Positions 25,863-33,924 of a stretch of 37,712 bases of DNA are shown piece by piece. The notes under the pieces were generated by a model. It searched no databases, was not told where the DNA came from, and saw nothing but the letters and a program-made list of their open reading frames with translations. How positions within the stretch are numbered: position 1 is the first letter of the stretch; every line of letters begins with the position of its first letter. The stretch comes from Planctomycetota bacterium. Its GTDB lineage: Bacteria > Planctomycetota > Planctomycetia > Planctomycetales > Planctomycetaceae. The position numbers and the translations under genes are program-made. The stretch covers positions 1-37,712 of the forward strand of contig JAURQH010000002.1 of NCBI GenBank assembly GCA_030836185.1, given 5' to 3'.

Positions 25863-26972
25863 ATGAAGAAAACAAAGTCGGACATGAATTTCTCTGTTGA
25901 CGAACAGGGTCAACCCTCCGGGTTCACACTCATTGAACTACTCGTTGTGATCGCGATCATTGCTGTCCTGGTCGCCTTGCTGCTTCCAGCAGTTCAGCAG
26001 GCTCGTGAAGCAGCTCGACGTGCAAGTTGTAAGAACAACTTGAAACAAATCGGGTTGGCACTGCACAATCATCACGACACTCATGGCACATTCCCTCCCG
26101 GTTATGTCTGCTACGACGAATCGGGCAATCGATTCCGAACCGGCGGCTGGCAAAACGGTCAAAATGAGCTTGGGTTTTCCTGGCTCCCCATGCTGATGCC
26201 TTTCATGGAAGATACCGGACGTTGGGAGCAAATTACTGCCTGTGCCGATGATCGTCTCAATACTCACACGCACAACCCTTCTGATCACTGCGAATATTCC
26301 GCCGCCTTCGGAAACATCGGTCGGGAACCTCTAGCCTGGAACATTTGCCCTTCCAACCCACGTGTGAGAAAGATTTTTTCGGACGGTGCATTTGGGTTGG
26401 AATCTCTCGCCAAGGGGAATTATGCCGCCAGTTGGGGATCGGGAAATATGCTTTCCTGGGAGTCGGAAGTCACTGCCGGAGCCTTCGGATGCCTGTATTT
26501 AAGCCAAAATGATATTGTGATCTCTCTGGGAGGATCGGGAGACCGATTTCAGCAAGGCAAGGGAAACGGCTCTAATGATTTCGTTGATGGAATGAGCAAC
26601 ACGGTGGCTGTCAGCGAAGTGATTTCCACCGATGGAACTGATCCCGCCACGACCAGCCGTGACATTCGTGGCGTTTGGATCAATCCCAGTATGGGCGCGT
26701 CCATCTTCTCAGGAGCTCGAACCCCAAATTCGAGAGAACCCGATATCCTTCCCGCTTGCGATGATACGATTCCCGTTGGCGATATTCTTCATTGTACCGA
26801 AGACAATGCAACGGCCGATGTCTTTGCAGCCGCTCGCAGTTATCACACCGGCGGAGTCAACGCCTGCATGGCGGATGGGTCTGTTCGATTTGTGAGTGAG
26901 AATATCGACCTGGTCAATGTGTGGCAGGCCGTCAATACTCGCAACAATGCTGAAGTCGTCGGAGAGTTCTAA
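25863..26972 (+). CDS. DUF1559 prepilin-like protein with H-X9-DG motif
   Basis: This 369-residue protein has a short leader, then the type IV prepilin N-terminus [20 protein letters not shown] (20-40), which should be processed by a prepilin peptidase. The helix continues through [17 protein letters not shown] and [15 protein letters not shown]. The C-terminus carries the DUF1559 hallmark [12 protein letters not shown] and [11 protein letters not shown]. The family is hugely expanded in planctomycetes and is thought to form pseudopilin-like surface structures. The ATG at 25863 follows AAAGGAAA. A long perfect hairpin lies 28 bp after the stop. A truncated paralogue lies on the opposite strand at 30587-30847. 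Confidence 0.94.
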   Translation: MKKTKSDMNFSVDEQGQPSGFTLIELLVVIAIIAVLVALLLPAVQQAREAARRASCKNNLKQIGLALHNHHDTHGTFPPGYVCYDESGNRFRTGGWQNGQNELGFSWLPMLMPFMEDTGRWEQITACADDRLNTHTHNPSDHCEYSAAFGNIGREPLAWNICPSNPRVRKIFSDGAFGLESLAKGNYAASWGSGNMLSWESEVTAGAFGCLYLSQNDIVISLGGSGDRFQQGKGNGSNDFVDGMSNTVAVSEVISTDGTDPATTSRDIRGVWINPSMGASIFSGARTPNSREPDILPACDDTIPVGDILHCTEDNATADVFAAARSYHTGGVNACMADGSVRFVSENIDLVNVWQAVNTRNNAEVVGEF

Positions 26973-26999
26973 AGCGGATTCTGTTAGCCAATACGAGGC

Positions 27000-27037
27000 G
27001 ACAAGCAGATCTGACTTGACTCACAGATCTGCTTGTC
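27000..27037 (+). terminator. Strong stem-loop after the DUF1559 gene
   Basis: GACAAGCAGATCTG (27000-27013) and CAGATCTGCTTGTC (27024-27037) form a perfect 14-bp stem with a 10-nt loop. It begins 28 bp after the DUF1559 stop and is followed by TCTCTTGATT, only moderately U-rich. It probably ends most transcription, or protects the mRNA 3' end, before the lipoprotein gene. Confidence 0.75.
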
Positions 27038-27077
27038 TCTCTTGATTCAACCCTCCCAAAGTACGAAAGCTTGATTG

Positions 27078-27479
27078 ATGATGAGAAGAATCATCCCACT
27101 GACATTTTTCATAATTTGTCCCATCCTCATCACAGGTTGCGGCAGTGACATTCCAGGGAGTGATGAGGCGACTCAAGTCGCCGCAGTCGTGACCTCTGTC
27201 AACGACGCAGCCGGGAGTGAGACCATGTTCAAAGAAATCTTCGTTGGAGGAACGGCTCCCGAAGGCCGCGAGCAATATTTCAGTGCGATTATCGAGATTA
27301 ATGGCACTCCTGACATCAATGGAGAAGAAGCCACAGTCAAAGTCAATATTTCACAGGGTGCTTCTGAAGAGGAAGGTCGTGGGGCCATGGAGAATGAGAA
27401 AATCACCTCGGGAGCAGTGACCTGGACTCTCCAAAAACAGGGAGAGACCTGGAAAATCAAAGATGCACCTCTCCCTTGA
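27078..27479 (+). CDS. Small lipoprotein, unknown function
   Basis: The product has 133 residues. A basic start (MMRRIIPL) and hydrophobic segment lead to the lipobox LITGC, so Cys 21 should be lipidated. The mature part of about 110 residues is acidic and beta-prone, with internal pattern ISQGASEEEGRG and a C-terminal TWTLQKQGETWKIKDAPL. I do not recognise a family, though small lipoproteins often follow DUF1559 genes in planctomycetes. Two adjacent ATG codons (27078 and 27081) can start it; both lack a strong ribosome site. The cytochrome gene begins 9 bp after its stop, so it probably leads that operon. Confidence 0.75.
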   Translation: MMRRIIPLTFFIICPILITGCGSDIPGSDEATQVAAVVTSVNDAAGSETMFKEIFVGGTAPEGREQYFSAIIEINGTPDINGEEATVKVNISQGASEEEGRGAMENEKITSGAVTWTLQKQGETWKIKDAPLP

Positions 27480-27488
27480 TCAACAATC

Positions 27489-28640
27489 ATGAATCATTCG
27501 CTGGTCTTCCAGAAATTTCGTGTTGCCGGAATCGTGATCGCCTTAATCGTGACTTCACTGTTAGGCTGGGAATTCCTGAGAAATCCCGATCATGCTGCCG
27601 AGGAAACGCCTGACGACTTTCAGACCACCGAGTCTCCGGCGGCACGAGATTGGCAATTATTTTTGAGCGATAATTTTGCCGGTGACGAAGCGTGTCAAGA
27701 ATGTCACGCGGAACAATTTGCCGCTCAACAACGGTCGGGACATTCGCGAACAATAACACCAATGTCACTCTCATCCCTCGCAGAACAACTCGAGGGAGAC
27801 GAGTACCAGGATCCCCGTCGCTCGCAGCAACTTCAGTTTGTGAAACAAAATGAGCAGTTTTTTGTTTCGACCGAAGATGACGGACGCGAAGTCAACTTTC
27901 CCGTGAGCTGGTTACTCGGTTCGGGCACGCATGCACAAACGCCGGTCTCCATCGATCCCGGTTCGGGTATGGGGGTCGAATTTCGTTGGACCTGGTTCGC
28001 TGGACGGAAAGAGATCGGGGTCACTCCCGATCATGAACGGTTCGACGATTATCAGCCGGGTTCGCTGGAATGTTTTGGACGCCCGCTGGGAAAAACACAG
28101 GCCCGTGCCTGTATGAACTGCCACGCTACAGCGGTCCCACCAGAAAACGTCCCGGCTTCTCTCGATCACTTCATGGCCAATGTTGGTTGCGAACGGTGTC
28201 ACGGACCTCGAAAAAATCATGTGAAATTGGCTCATCTGGGGCGAGCCGACGAAGCACCACCGGCATTCACATACGACGACCCGGCTGAGTACATGGATCG
28301 TTGTGCTCAATGCCATCGGGATGAGACCAACACGCCCTCCGAGAGCACACCGGGAGAGTTAGCCCGGTTCCAGCCGCTGAGAATGAAACAAAGTCGCTGC
28401 TATTTGGAAAGTCAAAAGACCATGACTTGCTCGACCTGCCACGATCCACACGACCGGGTGACCAATGACCGCAGTCATTATCAGAAATCTTGCCTGTCGT
28501 GTCATTCGGCTCCCGAGCAATCGCACTGCAAAGTTGAGCCTAGCGGAGATTGCGTGAAGTGTCATATGCCAGCGGTTGAATGGTATTCCGGCATCAAGTT
28601 TCACGACCATCGCATTCAAATTCCGCCGGGGGATAATTGA
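27489..28640 (+). CDS. Membrane-anchored heptahaem cytochrome c
   Basis: This 383-residue protein has one N-terminal membrane helix (about 12-30) followed by a periplasmic domain. The domain has seven canonical CXXCH haem sites, whose first Cys residues are at 69, 208, 234, 272, 314, 335 and 355. The first site, ACQECHAEQFAAQQRSGH, and the later clustered sites resemble cytochrome c554-like multihaem proteins. About 135 residues between sites 1 and 2 are haem-free and may form a partner or substrate domain. It should move electrons between quinol-side and periplasmic partners. The stop codon overlaps the ATG of the next gene (TGATG), so the two are translationally coupled. No known reductase subunit is adjacent. 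Confidence 0.92.
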   Translation: MNHSLVFQKFRVAGIVIALIVTSLLGWEFLRNPDHAAEETPDDFQTTESPAARDWQLFLSDNFAGDEACQECHAEQFAAQQRSGHSRTITPMSLSSLAEQLEGDEYQDPRRSQQLQFVKQNEQFFVSTEDDGREVNFPVSWLLGSGTHAQTPVSIDPGSGMGVEFRWTWFAGRKEIGVTPDHERFDDYQPGSLECFGRPLGKTQARACMNCHATAVPPENVPASLDHFMANVGCERCHGPRKNHVKLAHLGRADEAPPAFTYDDPAEYMDRCAQCHRDETNTPSESTPGELARFQPLRMKQSRCYLESQKTMTCSTCHDPHDRVTNDRSHYQKSCLSCHSAPEQSHCKVEPSGDCVKCHMPAVEWYSGIKFHDHRIQIPPGDN

Positions 28641-29671
28641 TGACCGTGACGGCACCACCGGAAAGACCAATCGGTACGAGTGAGAATTCTGGAACCGTTC
28701 CAGAGAGTTCAAATTCGGCGAAAGCACTTCACAATTCGTTCCTGCTTTCACCCGCCATCGATCTGTTTTTTATCATCAATCTGACTTGGCCATTCATCTT
28801 TCTGATCGATGCGGTTGGTGGAGAGACTGTCCATGGCAGCATGTTGTTCTGGCAAGTCTATTTTGTCACAGCCCCGCATCGCTGGATTACATTGTTCCTG
28901 GTGATGTTTGATCGACAACGAACTTCAGGACGAGAAAAATCGTTTCTCGTTATCGGTGGATTGATTGTTGCAGCCTGTTTGAGTCTGAAGCTCGGCACCA
29001 GTTCGTTGCTTTGCCTGGGAGTGATCGATTACTTGTGGAACGCCTGGCATTTTGCGTCTCAGCATCATGGCATCTTTCGACTCTATCAACGCAAAGCCCA
29101 CGTGAATCTGTCACCGACTTCGGCACTCGTGGAAAAATTTCTGTTTCGCGGATTCTTGCTGTATGTGATTGCCCGAGTTGCCGGTGTCGGCTGGGAATTC
29201 AGCGAGTATTCACCCGATTGGGATCTGTCTCAAGTTGATCCGGTGATGGCGGGAATTCGAACCCGCTTTGCGCGTTCCAGTTTACCCGGACTGATGTACT
29301 TCGCCAGTGTTAGCCTCATGTTCCTCAGCCTGCTATACGCAGCTCACCTCGAACGACGACAACTGGTCATTCAATTGTCTCTAGCCTCTGCCGTATTCCA
29401 TTCCATCGAGTACATGGCCATCGTCATGTGGTCCTCTACGACCCCCAAGTATCGAGAACGTCATGATGTTATGGGAAATCTTGCCCGCAGTTGGTTGAGC
29501 TTTCTGACCTTCTTCATTCTGTTTCTGGGAGTCACCAACTACCTGATCGCCGAGGGATACGAAGAGACCTGGATTCTCATCAACCTGATCGTCGCTTTTT
29601 TGCATTATGCCTTTGATGGCATGATCTGGAAATCACGAAAGAAGAAGAGAGCCGAGGGGCAACATGTCTGA
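28640..29671 (+). CDS. Polytopic membrane protein with intramembrane histidines, unknown function
   Basis: The protein has 343 residues. A hydrophilic N-terminus of about 35 residues precedes roughly nine transmembrane helices. Histidines fall inside or at the edge of four of them: APHRW (His 80), WNAWHFASQHHG (His 137, 142, 143), FHSIEY (His 254) and FLHYAFDGMIWK (His 322). That spacing is what one expects of a protein holding haem or metal within the membrane, but I cannot name a family with confidence. The ATG at 28640 shares one base with the stop of the cytochrome gene, and its own end overlaps the next start by 8 bp. It may be the membrane partner of the cytochrome. Confidence 0.85.
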   Translation: MTVTAPPERPIGTSENSGTVPESSNSAKALHNSFLLSPAIDLFFIINLTWPFIFLIDAVGGETVHGSMLFWQVYFVTAPHRWITLFLVMFDRQRTSGREKSFLVIGGLIVAACLSLKLGTSSLLCLGVIDYLWNAWHFASQHHGIFRLYQRKAHVNLSPTSALVEKFLFRGFLLYVIARVAGVGWEFSEYSPDWDLSQVDPVMAGIRTRFARSSLPGLMYFASVSLMFLSLLYAAHLERRQLVIQLSLASAVFHSIEYMAIVMWSSTTPKYRERHDVMGNLARSWLSFLTFFILFLGVTNYLIAEGYEETWILINLIVAFLHYAFDGMIWKSRKKKRAEGQHV

Positions 29672-30677
29672 AAATCAGTCGTTATCGCGTTTGCTGTTGT
29701 TGCTAACGGCGGGAAGTGGCCTGCTCACGGGATGGGCGTTACAGGCGGATGCCGAGTTTTGTCGGTCGGTTTTCGGACGCGCCGATTTACTCTGGATCAC
29801 AATCTTGTCGGTGGTTCCTTTTGGACTTTGGGTGAGCGCTGTCGTCAAACAACGAACGACCGTTCTCGGTTGGGTTGCCGGTTGTGGATTCTTGAGCGGT
29901 TTACTTTGGTTCCAACTGCTGACCACGACATCACAAGACCTTCCCTTCGCCGCGATCCTATTTGGGCATTCGGCAATACTTGCGATGATGACTGCCTTGC
30001 TGGTCTTGATACGCGGATCAATTTCAACCGCAGATAAACCGGCTCTTGTATCGGGTGTCGTCACGCTGATCATGGCAGTCGTCACACCGGTGGTTTATGC
30101 GAATCTGGTGGGCAATCAGTTGGAGAAATCTTTGGGAGAGGCGTTATCGGGACAACGCATCACGCGATCACTCGAACTGACTGAGTCTCTCCAGGCTGTT
30201 CGTCCCCAGATGACGGTCGGCGATCAATCGCTTACTCAACTCTCGAACGCGCTTTCTGAACAGCAAGCTCGCCTAAAACAGTTTTTGGCGTCAACAATTT
30301 CTGCCGGACAGCCCGGTCAACGCATCACTGCCCTGATGCAACTTGATCGCTACGAAGAGGCACTCGAGTTACTCCAACCGATGATCGACAATGTACAATC
30401 TTCATTCATTGCTCTGGATTATGCCGCGCTGTGCCATCAACGATTGAACAACTGGGAAGCAAGTCGGGATCTCTACGCGGCAGCCCGTGACTCCTGGAAG
30501 AATCAAGCGGAGAGCCCTCGTCGAACTGAGTCTCTCCTAAGCGCCTACCGGGGAATCGCCTTCGCTGAAAGGCAACTCGATCATCCTCAAGCGGCAACCC
30601 AACCAAGAAACGGTCCTTCCTCTGCATCTTCCTTTGCAGCCACCCACCCGGGAGGAAAGGTCTTATGGACATCATGA
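29664..30677 (+). CDS. Membrane protein with C-terminal TPR-like region; C-terminus altered by rearrangement
   Basis: The 337-residue product has about five transmembrane helices (residues 7-155), a helical linker, and then TPR-like helices (about 210-310; [14 protein letters not shown] and [18 protein letters not shown]). The last 26 residues, from TQPRN to the stop, do not look like TPR. They are encoded by DNA that on the other strand is the truncated DUF1559 gene, so the original C-terminus seems lost near base 30597. The start overlaps the end of the previous gene. It is the third gene of the cytochrome cassette and probably served assembly or docking. Function after truncation is uncertain. 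Confidence 0.78.
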   Translation: MSENQSLSRLLLLLTAGSGLLTGWALQADAEFCRSVFGRADLLWITILSVVPFGLWVSAVVKQRTTVLGWVAGCGFLSGLLWFQLLTTTSQDLPFAAILFGHSAILAMMTALLVLIRGSISTADKPALVSGVVTLIMAVVTPVVYANLVGNQLEKSLGEALSGQRITRSLELTESLQAVRPQMTVGDQSLTQLSNALSEQQARLKQFLASTISAGQPGQRITALMQLDRYEEALELLQPMIDNVQSSFIALDYAALCHQRLNNWEASRDLYAAARDSWKNQAESPRRTESLLSAYRGIAFAERQLDHPQAATQPRNGPSSASSFAATHPGGKVLWTS

Positions 30678-30847
30678 TAGTTGTGCATCGCCAGCCCCAT
30701 TTGTTTCAGATGGTTCTTGCACTGATTCTTCCGTGCTTCTTCTTGCGCTTCGGCAACGGCAGGTAAGAAGAGAGCCAAAAGCACCGCTACCACGGCGGAA
30801 ATCACCAAGACTTCAACCAGAGTAAACCCTCGTCGTTGATTGCGCAT
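30587..30847 (-). pseudogene. Truncated DUF1559 prepilin-like gene
   Basis: Only 86 codons remain. The start [19 protein letters not shown] and the following helix match the DUF1559 N-terminus, as do [23 protein letters not shown]. The frame then stops right after GPFLGWVAA. Normal members run to about 300-400 residues and end with the H-X9-DG motif, which is missing. The ATG at 30847 has a GAGG site. The break coincides with the altered end of the plus-strand TPR gene, which points to one deletion or inversion event. Confidence 0.85.
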
Positions 30848-31124
30848 TTCTGAGACCTCATAGAGAGTGAGTATCGAGAGACGACATTCGGCGGTCGACC
30901 GAGCAGATATCTGTACATTACCAGTCGGCAAGGTATGAAACAAGAAAATCTTGTCCACTCCCTTTCGGTCGATGCCATTGAGAGTTCTCATCCACTTTGA
31001 AAAGACTTTTCTGTAGTGTGAACGGGGAATTGATTTCCTTTCCTTGGCACGCCATGATCAAATCTATCGAAATGATACCTCCCCAGTTTCGTCGTTCGAT
31101 CCGTTGACTCGAAAGTTGCATCAT

Positions 31125-32075
31125 ATGAAAGCCGTCTATTTGGATGAAACGGGGCTCTCTGTCCGTGATGATCTGGAATCGCCCACTCTTCAATCAGACG
31201 AAGTGCTGGTTGAAGTCCTAAAAGCGGGCATCTGTGAAACCGATCTACAACTCGTCAAAGGGTACATGGGTTTTCAAGGAATCTTGGGGCATGAATTCGT
31301 GGGCATCGCGAAAACAGGACCATACACCGGAAAACGAGTGGTGGGAGAAATCAACTGTCACTGTCGTCAATGTGTCTACTGCAAGAGCGGGCTGGGGAAT
31401 CATTGCCCTGATCGTACGGTTCTGGGAATTTTGAACCACGATGGTGCCTTTGCAGAATTAATCGCAGTCCCACAGGTCAATCTCCACACTATTCCCGATT
31501 CACTCAGCGACGACCATGCCACATTTGTCGAACCGGTAGCGGCCGCTTATCGTTTACAAGAACAACTGGCCCTCTCAGGAGACGAGACCATCGTGGTCCT
31601 CGGCGACGGACGGTTGGGAAATTTGTGCGCTCAAGTTTTGAAACTTGCGGGATGCGAACAACTTCTGGTCGTCGGGAAGCATCCTGAAAAACTTGCAGTC
31701 TTGCGAGAGTTGGGAGTCCAGACTGTGACTCTCAAGCAGGTGGAAAAGAAAAATCAAGCGGACATTGTGGTCGACTGTACGGGATCTCCTACCGGTTTGC
31801 CGCTCGCACTCGAATTAGTGAAACCTTGCGGAACTGTTATCATGAAAACCACAGTGGCCGGTGAACATCAATTATCGATGGCACCGCTGGTCATTGATGA
31901 AGTGACGCTGATTGGATCACGTTGCGGTCCTTTTGAACCGGCGATCGCGGCACTCGCTGAAGAAAAGGTGATTGTCGAGCCGTTAATCGGCGGTCGATAT
32001 CCCTTGGAAGAAGCACCGCTTGCGATGGTCAAAGCCGCATCGCCAGGCACATTCAAAATCTTGCTCGAACCCTGA
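31125..32075 (+). CDS. Zinc-dependent alcohol dehydrogenase, MDR superfamily
   Basis: This 316-residue cytoplasmic NAD(P)-dependent dehydrogenase has catalytic-zinc ligands Cys 37 (GICETD) and His 56-Glu 57 (GHEF). The structural zinc is held by Cys 80, 83, 86 and 94 with the usual C-X2-C-X2-C-X7-C spacing. The Rossmann nucleotide motif is GDGRLG (160-165), shorter than the common GXGXXG but fitting. The sequence style resembles threonine- or sorbitol-type dehydrogenases; the substrate is not evident. The ATG at 31125 gives the standard family start MKAVYLDETG; the ribosome site is weak. It is convergent with the BON-like gene, only 9 bp away. Confidence 0.92.
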   Translation: MKAVYLDETGLSVRDDLESPTLQSDEVLVEVLKAGICETDLQLVKGYMGFQGILGHEFVGIAKTGPYTGKRVVGEINCHCRQCVYCKSGLGNHCPDRTVLGILNHDGAFAELIAVPQVNLHTIPDSLSDDHATFVEPVAAAYRLQEQLALSGDETIVVLGDGRLGNLCAQVLKLAGCEQLLVVGKHPEKLAVLRELGVQTVTLKQVEKKNQADIVVDCTGSPTGLPLALELVKPCGTVIMKTTVAGEHQLSMAPLVIDEVTLIGSRCGPFEPAIAALAEEKVIVEPLIGGRYPLEEAPLAMVKAASPGTFKILLEP

Positions 32076-32084
32076 TGGTACAAA

Positions 32085-32321
32085 TCAGTCCCGAATGATT
32101 TCGATTTCGTTTTGCAAAGGTGTAATGCCGACAGCCTTTTGAACGGTTTGGAAGACTTTCGCTCGCTGGAACTCGCTCTTCACGACTCCCTGCAAGATAA
32201 GAGTCTCTTCTTCGATCACAATATCCAGGTTACGGCCGTGGAATGATGCCGATTTCGCAAGGGCAGTACGGGCAACATCGGCCCAGTAGTTCCAATCGGG
32301 ATGACGGCGGAGCGGAATCAT
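32085..32321 (-). CDS. Small BON-like domain protein
   Basis: The product has 78 residues. The middle and C-terminal part (about 30-75) reads DIVIEEETLILQGVVKSEF...VQKAVGITPLQNEIEI. That is the beta-alpha-beta pattern of a BON domain, with the turn after LQG and the closing strand N-E-I-E-I. There is no signal peptide, so a cytoplasmic location is predicted; many BON proteins are instead periplasmic. BON domains bind phospholipids or other proteins. The ATG at 32321 lacks a clear ribosome site. The gene abuts the dehydrogenase stop. Confidence 0.7.
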   Translation of the reverse strand: MIPLRRHPDWNYWADVARTALAKSASFHGRNLDIVIEEETLILQGVVKSEFQRAKVFQTVQKAVGITPLQNEIEIIRD

Positions 32322-32725
32322 AATTTTGATGATTTCGTGAGTTAGGTTTTGAAGTTATTGATTTCCGGCAGAGCGAAATGCTTTATAAAGATGTGTACTG
32401 AGGAAATCGTCAATTCTGGGGACCGATCTGCATCGAAATCGCAGTGAGAACGAGGGATCATACAAGACGCGCTTCGTTCTGCTGTCAGAACCGATTTATC
32501 CCGCAAGGAACGATCACCTCATTTGACTTCCAAAATTCATGTCTTCACAAGCACAGTACCAGAAACGATTTGCGATCTTTTTTTGACCCTGAAAAACTGG
32601 TCTGGACACGTTTCGCGAGATTCTTAAAATTCGTGCCAGAATCGGGCATGATGCCCGTGATCGATCTCAGTGTGAGCCTCTCCCGCAAACTATCGGCTCT
32701 CTCTGATTAATTAAGGACCCAGAAG
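32322..32725. other. Intergenic region upstream of the Pro/Gly-rich lipoprotein gene
   Basis: This 404-bp region between divergent genes carries a perfect 15-bp palindrome at 32643-32657, 69 bp before the lipoprotein start, and AAGGA near 32713 as that gene's ribosome site. An 88-codon open frame on the plus strand (32444-32710) shows no coding character. Nothing else is recognisable. Confidence 0.5.
32643..32657. promoter_or_regulatory. Palindromic operator candidate
   Basis: CGGGCAT-G-ATGCCCG is a perfect inverted repeat of 7-bp arms with a single central base. This is typical of a dimeric repressor site. It lies upstream of the lipoprotein gene at 32726. No regulator gene is nearby. Confidence 0.4.
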
Positions 32726-33685
32726 ATGGATACGTACCAACGTTTCACGTTGTTGGGCGCGTGTGTGGCCACATGGATGTTGGCTGGCTGCGCTGCTCCT
32801 TACCCTTATCAACCTTACCCGTATCAGCAGTCGTATCCCGGCGGAATGTACGGACAACCTGGGTACGCCGCACCCGGCTCGGCTTTGCCTCCGGGCGGTG
32901 TGCAATTGAATGCCCCTACTCCCATCAACCCCGGCACGACTGGCGGTGGTGATGCTCCTATGTGGAGTCCTGACAGTTCTGGTTCAGGCACCTCGGGTGG
33001 AACCAGTTCCGGCGGCGATAACAGCGTCCCCTTTTATGACGATCCATCGGGGGGAGATCTTGGCCCCTCTCCAAATACCCAAAACCCCGACACGTTCAAG
33101 GAAGACAAAAATGCTTTCGGAACTGATGAAAATCCATTCGGCCTGAATGAGACGACGGAATCAACGGGGACCAAAAGTGTTGCCTTTGAAGAAGACCGTA
33201 ATCCCCGCACCACTGAACAACCTCCCATACTTCAATTAGGAGCGGAAGGAAAGACAACACTTGCACGTGATCGCGGTAACGTCTCCGAGTTGAAAGCTCC
33301 CGAACCTATCTCTCTGGCGAGTGCCGAGTTTGAGGAACCGGTGACTCGCGCGGAAGAGACAACCGGGCTGACGCTACCTTACAACCCGGAAGAGATCCCG
33401 AACCCGTTCGGTTATGATGCAGCCGAGTATCAATTCTTAAGAGGATTGGTTTCCTACGATGATAAACTGCAAGCCTGGTCCATTATTTATAACGATAAGC
33501 CAGCTCGCGAGGATGAATATGGGGGTGTCTTTACGCTGGCAGATCATCCCGGCTTGACGGTGCTCAACGACAATGATGTCGTCTACATCGAGGGAGCAAT
33601 CTCCAAGACACTGACCGATGCTTACGGAAAACCACGTTATATTGTCGAGCATTTGAACAAATTGAAACCACGAGCCGCCCAATAA
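32726..33685 (+). CDS. Proline/glycine-rich lipoprotein, unknown function
   Basis: The product has 319 residues. The lipobox MLAGC puts the lipidated Cys at 22. The next 130 residues are low complexity: a Pro-Tyr segment (AAPYPYQPYPYQQSYPGG), then Gly/Ser/Thr runs and an acidic part with ENPFG motifs. The C-terminal 90 residues look like a compact folded domain (YQFLRGLVSYDDKLQAWSI and GLTVLNDNDVVYIEGAI). I do not recognise the domain. The protein is probably anchored in the membrane with a flexible extension that reaches out. The ATG at 32726 follows AAGGA. It appears to be a single-gene unit. Confidence 0.82.
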   Translation: MDTYQRFTLLGACVATWMLAGCAAPYPYQPYPYQQSYPGGMYGQPGYAAPGSALPPGGVQLNAPTPINPGTTGGGDAPMWSPDSSGSGTSGGTSSGGDNSVPFYDDPSGGDLGPSPNTQNPDTFKEDKNAFGTDENPFGLNETTESTGTKSVAFEEDRNPRTTEQPPILQLGAEGKTTLARDRGNVSELKAPEPISLASAEFEEPVTRAEETTGLTLPYNPEEIPNPFGYDAAEYQFLRGLVSYDDKLQAWSIIYNDKPAREDEYGGVFTLADHPGLTVLNDNDVVYIEGAISKTLTDAYGKPRYIVEHLNKLKPRAAQ

Positions 33686-33766
33686 AATCGGCCAATTCTG
33701 ATATCGGCCATTCGTTGAAGTTGCGGCTGCCTCGCGAAATCTGTCTGCTCCTGCTACCTTGAAACC

Positions 33767-33913
33767 ATGCTGATCAAGGTTCTATTCATCGTTGCGTGTC
33801 TGACACTCCCCGTGGTTTGGGGTTGGATCGTCCACGCGCTCTTTCGTGTCATCGAACAAAAACGGTTCGGTCAAGACGATAACGATTCTATTTTCACCGA
33901 CTTCCAAATCTGA
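33767..33913 (+). CDS. Small membrane peptide (48 aa)
   Basis: This is a 48-codon open frame starting at an ATG and ending TGA at 33911-33913. The product begins MLIKVLFIVACLTLP and continues VVWGWIVHALFRVIEQKR, forming one hydrophobic helix, followed by a hydrophilic acidic tail (GQDDNDSIFTDFQI). It ends 11 bp before the TauE/SafE gene on the same strand, so co-expression is likely. The helix-plus-charged-tail layout resembles small membrane-protein partners. The ribosome site is weak, so confidence rests on amino-acid composition and position. Confidence 0.6.
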   Translation: MLIKVLFIVACLTLPVVWGWIVHALFRVIEQKRFGQDDNDSIFTDFQI

Positions 33914-33924
33914 CAGACGACCGC

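Noticed and set aside
31045-31060. TGGCACG upstream of the alcohol dehydrogenase, resembling a sigma-54 -24 element
   Set aside because: The required TTGC at the -12 position is absent (GATC instead), so the spacing rule fails.
32444-32710. 88-codon open frame on the plus strand before the lipoprotein gene
   Set aside because: Composition is not protein-like, there is no ribosome site, and it spans the operator-like palindrome.
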